Assembly: GCA_022885665.1 (NCBI GenBank)
Contig: JAGQDJ010000127.1
Coordinates: forward strand, 65,403-129,402
Direction: 5' to 3'
DNA length: 64,000 nucleotides
Origin: Triops longicaudatus
Taxonomy: Eukaryota; Arthropoda; Branchiopoda; Notostraca; Triopsidae
The first letter of the stretch is position 1. Each line of letters begins with the position of its first letter. Below are positions 63,452 to 64,000 of this stretch, in pieces. Both the position numbers and the translations under genes were made by a program. The notes under the pieces were generated by a model. That model ran no database searches and was not told where the DNA came from. It saw only the letters and a list, made by a program, of their open reading frames with translations.

Positions 63452-64000
63452 TTAGGACGATCCCGTCGACCCAAAACCGCCTTCACCGCGTTCGGTGTCA
63501 TCAAGCTTCTAAAATAACAAAATAATATCCTTTACTGTGCACAAACCTGTGTTTTGAAAGACAACATCTCTTCGATGGCTTGAAAACAAGCCAACTTTGT
63601 TGTGCGTGCTACGAGCTGTCCATAATAATGTGGCACTTCAAGCACGTTATCGTACGCACATATGTACCAGTTTTTTATGACCTATATTCGGTGTAGTGGT
63701 AAAAATATAGCAATTACCTGCACTTCTTCTATTTCTGGATATAGGATCTTCTCGCATATGAGCTGAGCAATACGGTCACCTTTTTTCACTTGGAATGTTT
63801 CTTCTCCCAAGTTAAACAAAACGACGCCGACGTTCCCTCTGTAGTCCAAATCGATCACGCCGGCTAACAAGGGCACGTAATTAGTTCGTTAAGTTAAGAA
63901 AACAAACAAGTTACCTCCCACATCAATGTGATGTTTAGCGGCTAGTCCGGAACGAGGTGCAATTCGGCCGTAGCAACCTAACGGCAGCTGGATCTGAATG
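63452..64000 (-). CDS. DUT: dUTPase (3' part; runs off the right edge)
   Basis: Three exons are visible: beyond 64000 to 63915, 63863-63718 and 63508-63452, joined at phases 1 and 0 and ending at TAA 63454-63452. Family motifs appear in order: the uridine-pocket region GCYGRIAPRSGLAAKHHIDV (motif 2), GVIDLDYRGNVGVVLFN (motif 3), FQVKKGDRIAQLICEKI (motif 4) and the glycine-rich C-terminal arm DTERGEGGFGSTGSS (motif 5), which closes over the nucleotide. This is the trimeric eukaryotic enzyme that hydrolyses dUTP to dUMP and pyrophosphate, keeping uracil out of DNA. The N-terminal part, including motif 1, lies outside the window. Confidence 0.97.

Overview
This window is nuclear DNA from an animal, most likely a bilaterian invertebrate. 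Genes are split into many small exons with GT-AG introns, and gene spacing is compact apart from a gene-poor last quarter. The protein families (Bcr-like RhoGEF, septin, Mondo, FN3K, TMEM121, PBK/TOPK, RIOK3, an FMRFamide-type peptide GPCR) are metazoan. I cannot name the species from sequence alone. Exon chains below were built by hand from conserved protein segments, splice sites and intron phase; most close perfectly in frame.

Layout, left to right. 1-3373 (-): 5' part of a Bcr/Abr-like RhoGEF running off the left edge, with two tRNA-Asp genes in one intron. 4869-7756 (-): septin, 365 aa. 9856-16610 (-): Mondo/ChREBP-type bHLH-Zip factor, 999 aa, with a duplicated 107-bp exon. 17996-19116 (-): ribosomal protein uL23/RPL23A. 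19421-20772 (+): TMEM121-like membrane protein, head-to-head with RPL23A. 20928-22526 (-): fructosamine-3-kinase. 23642-24669 (+): PBK/TOPK kinase. 25911-29105 (-): orphan class A GPCR with a degenerate TM7 motif. 31123-31312: hAT-type MITE. 32917-38646 (-): FTSJ3/Spb1 rRNA methyltransferase. 39037-42936 (+): RIOK3, sharing a 390-bp divergent promoter with FTSJ3. 43434-47063 (-): peptide GPCR of FMRFamide-receptor type. 47064-63451: about 16 kb with no recognisable gene, holding a sequencing or assembly artefact (G-run, N gap, C-run) and a diverged inverted pair of dispersed repeats. 63452-64000 (-): 3' part of dUTPase, running off the right edge.

Themes. Ribosome production is well represented: RPL23A, FTSJ3 and RIOK3, the last two sharing a promoter that carries a CACGTG E-box. 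Sugar biology appears twice: Mondo (glucose sensing) and FN3K (deglycation). The most interesting observations are the mutually exclusive exon pair in the Mondo glucose-sensing module, the array of YENx (Grb2-type) motifs in the Bcr-like protein, the nested tRNA-Asp pair, the divergent ribosome-biogenesis promoter, the non-canonical GPCR TM7, and a 32-bp tandem duplication that copied the PBK stop codon.
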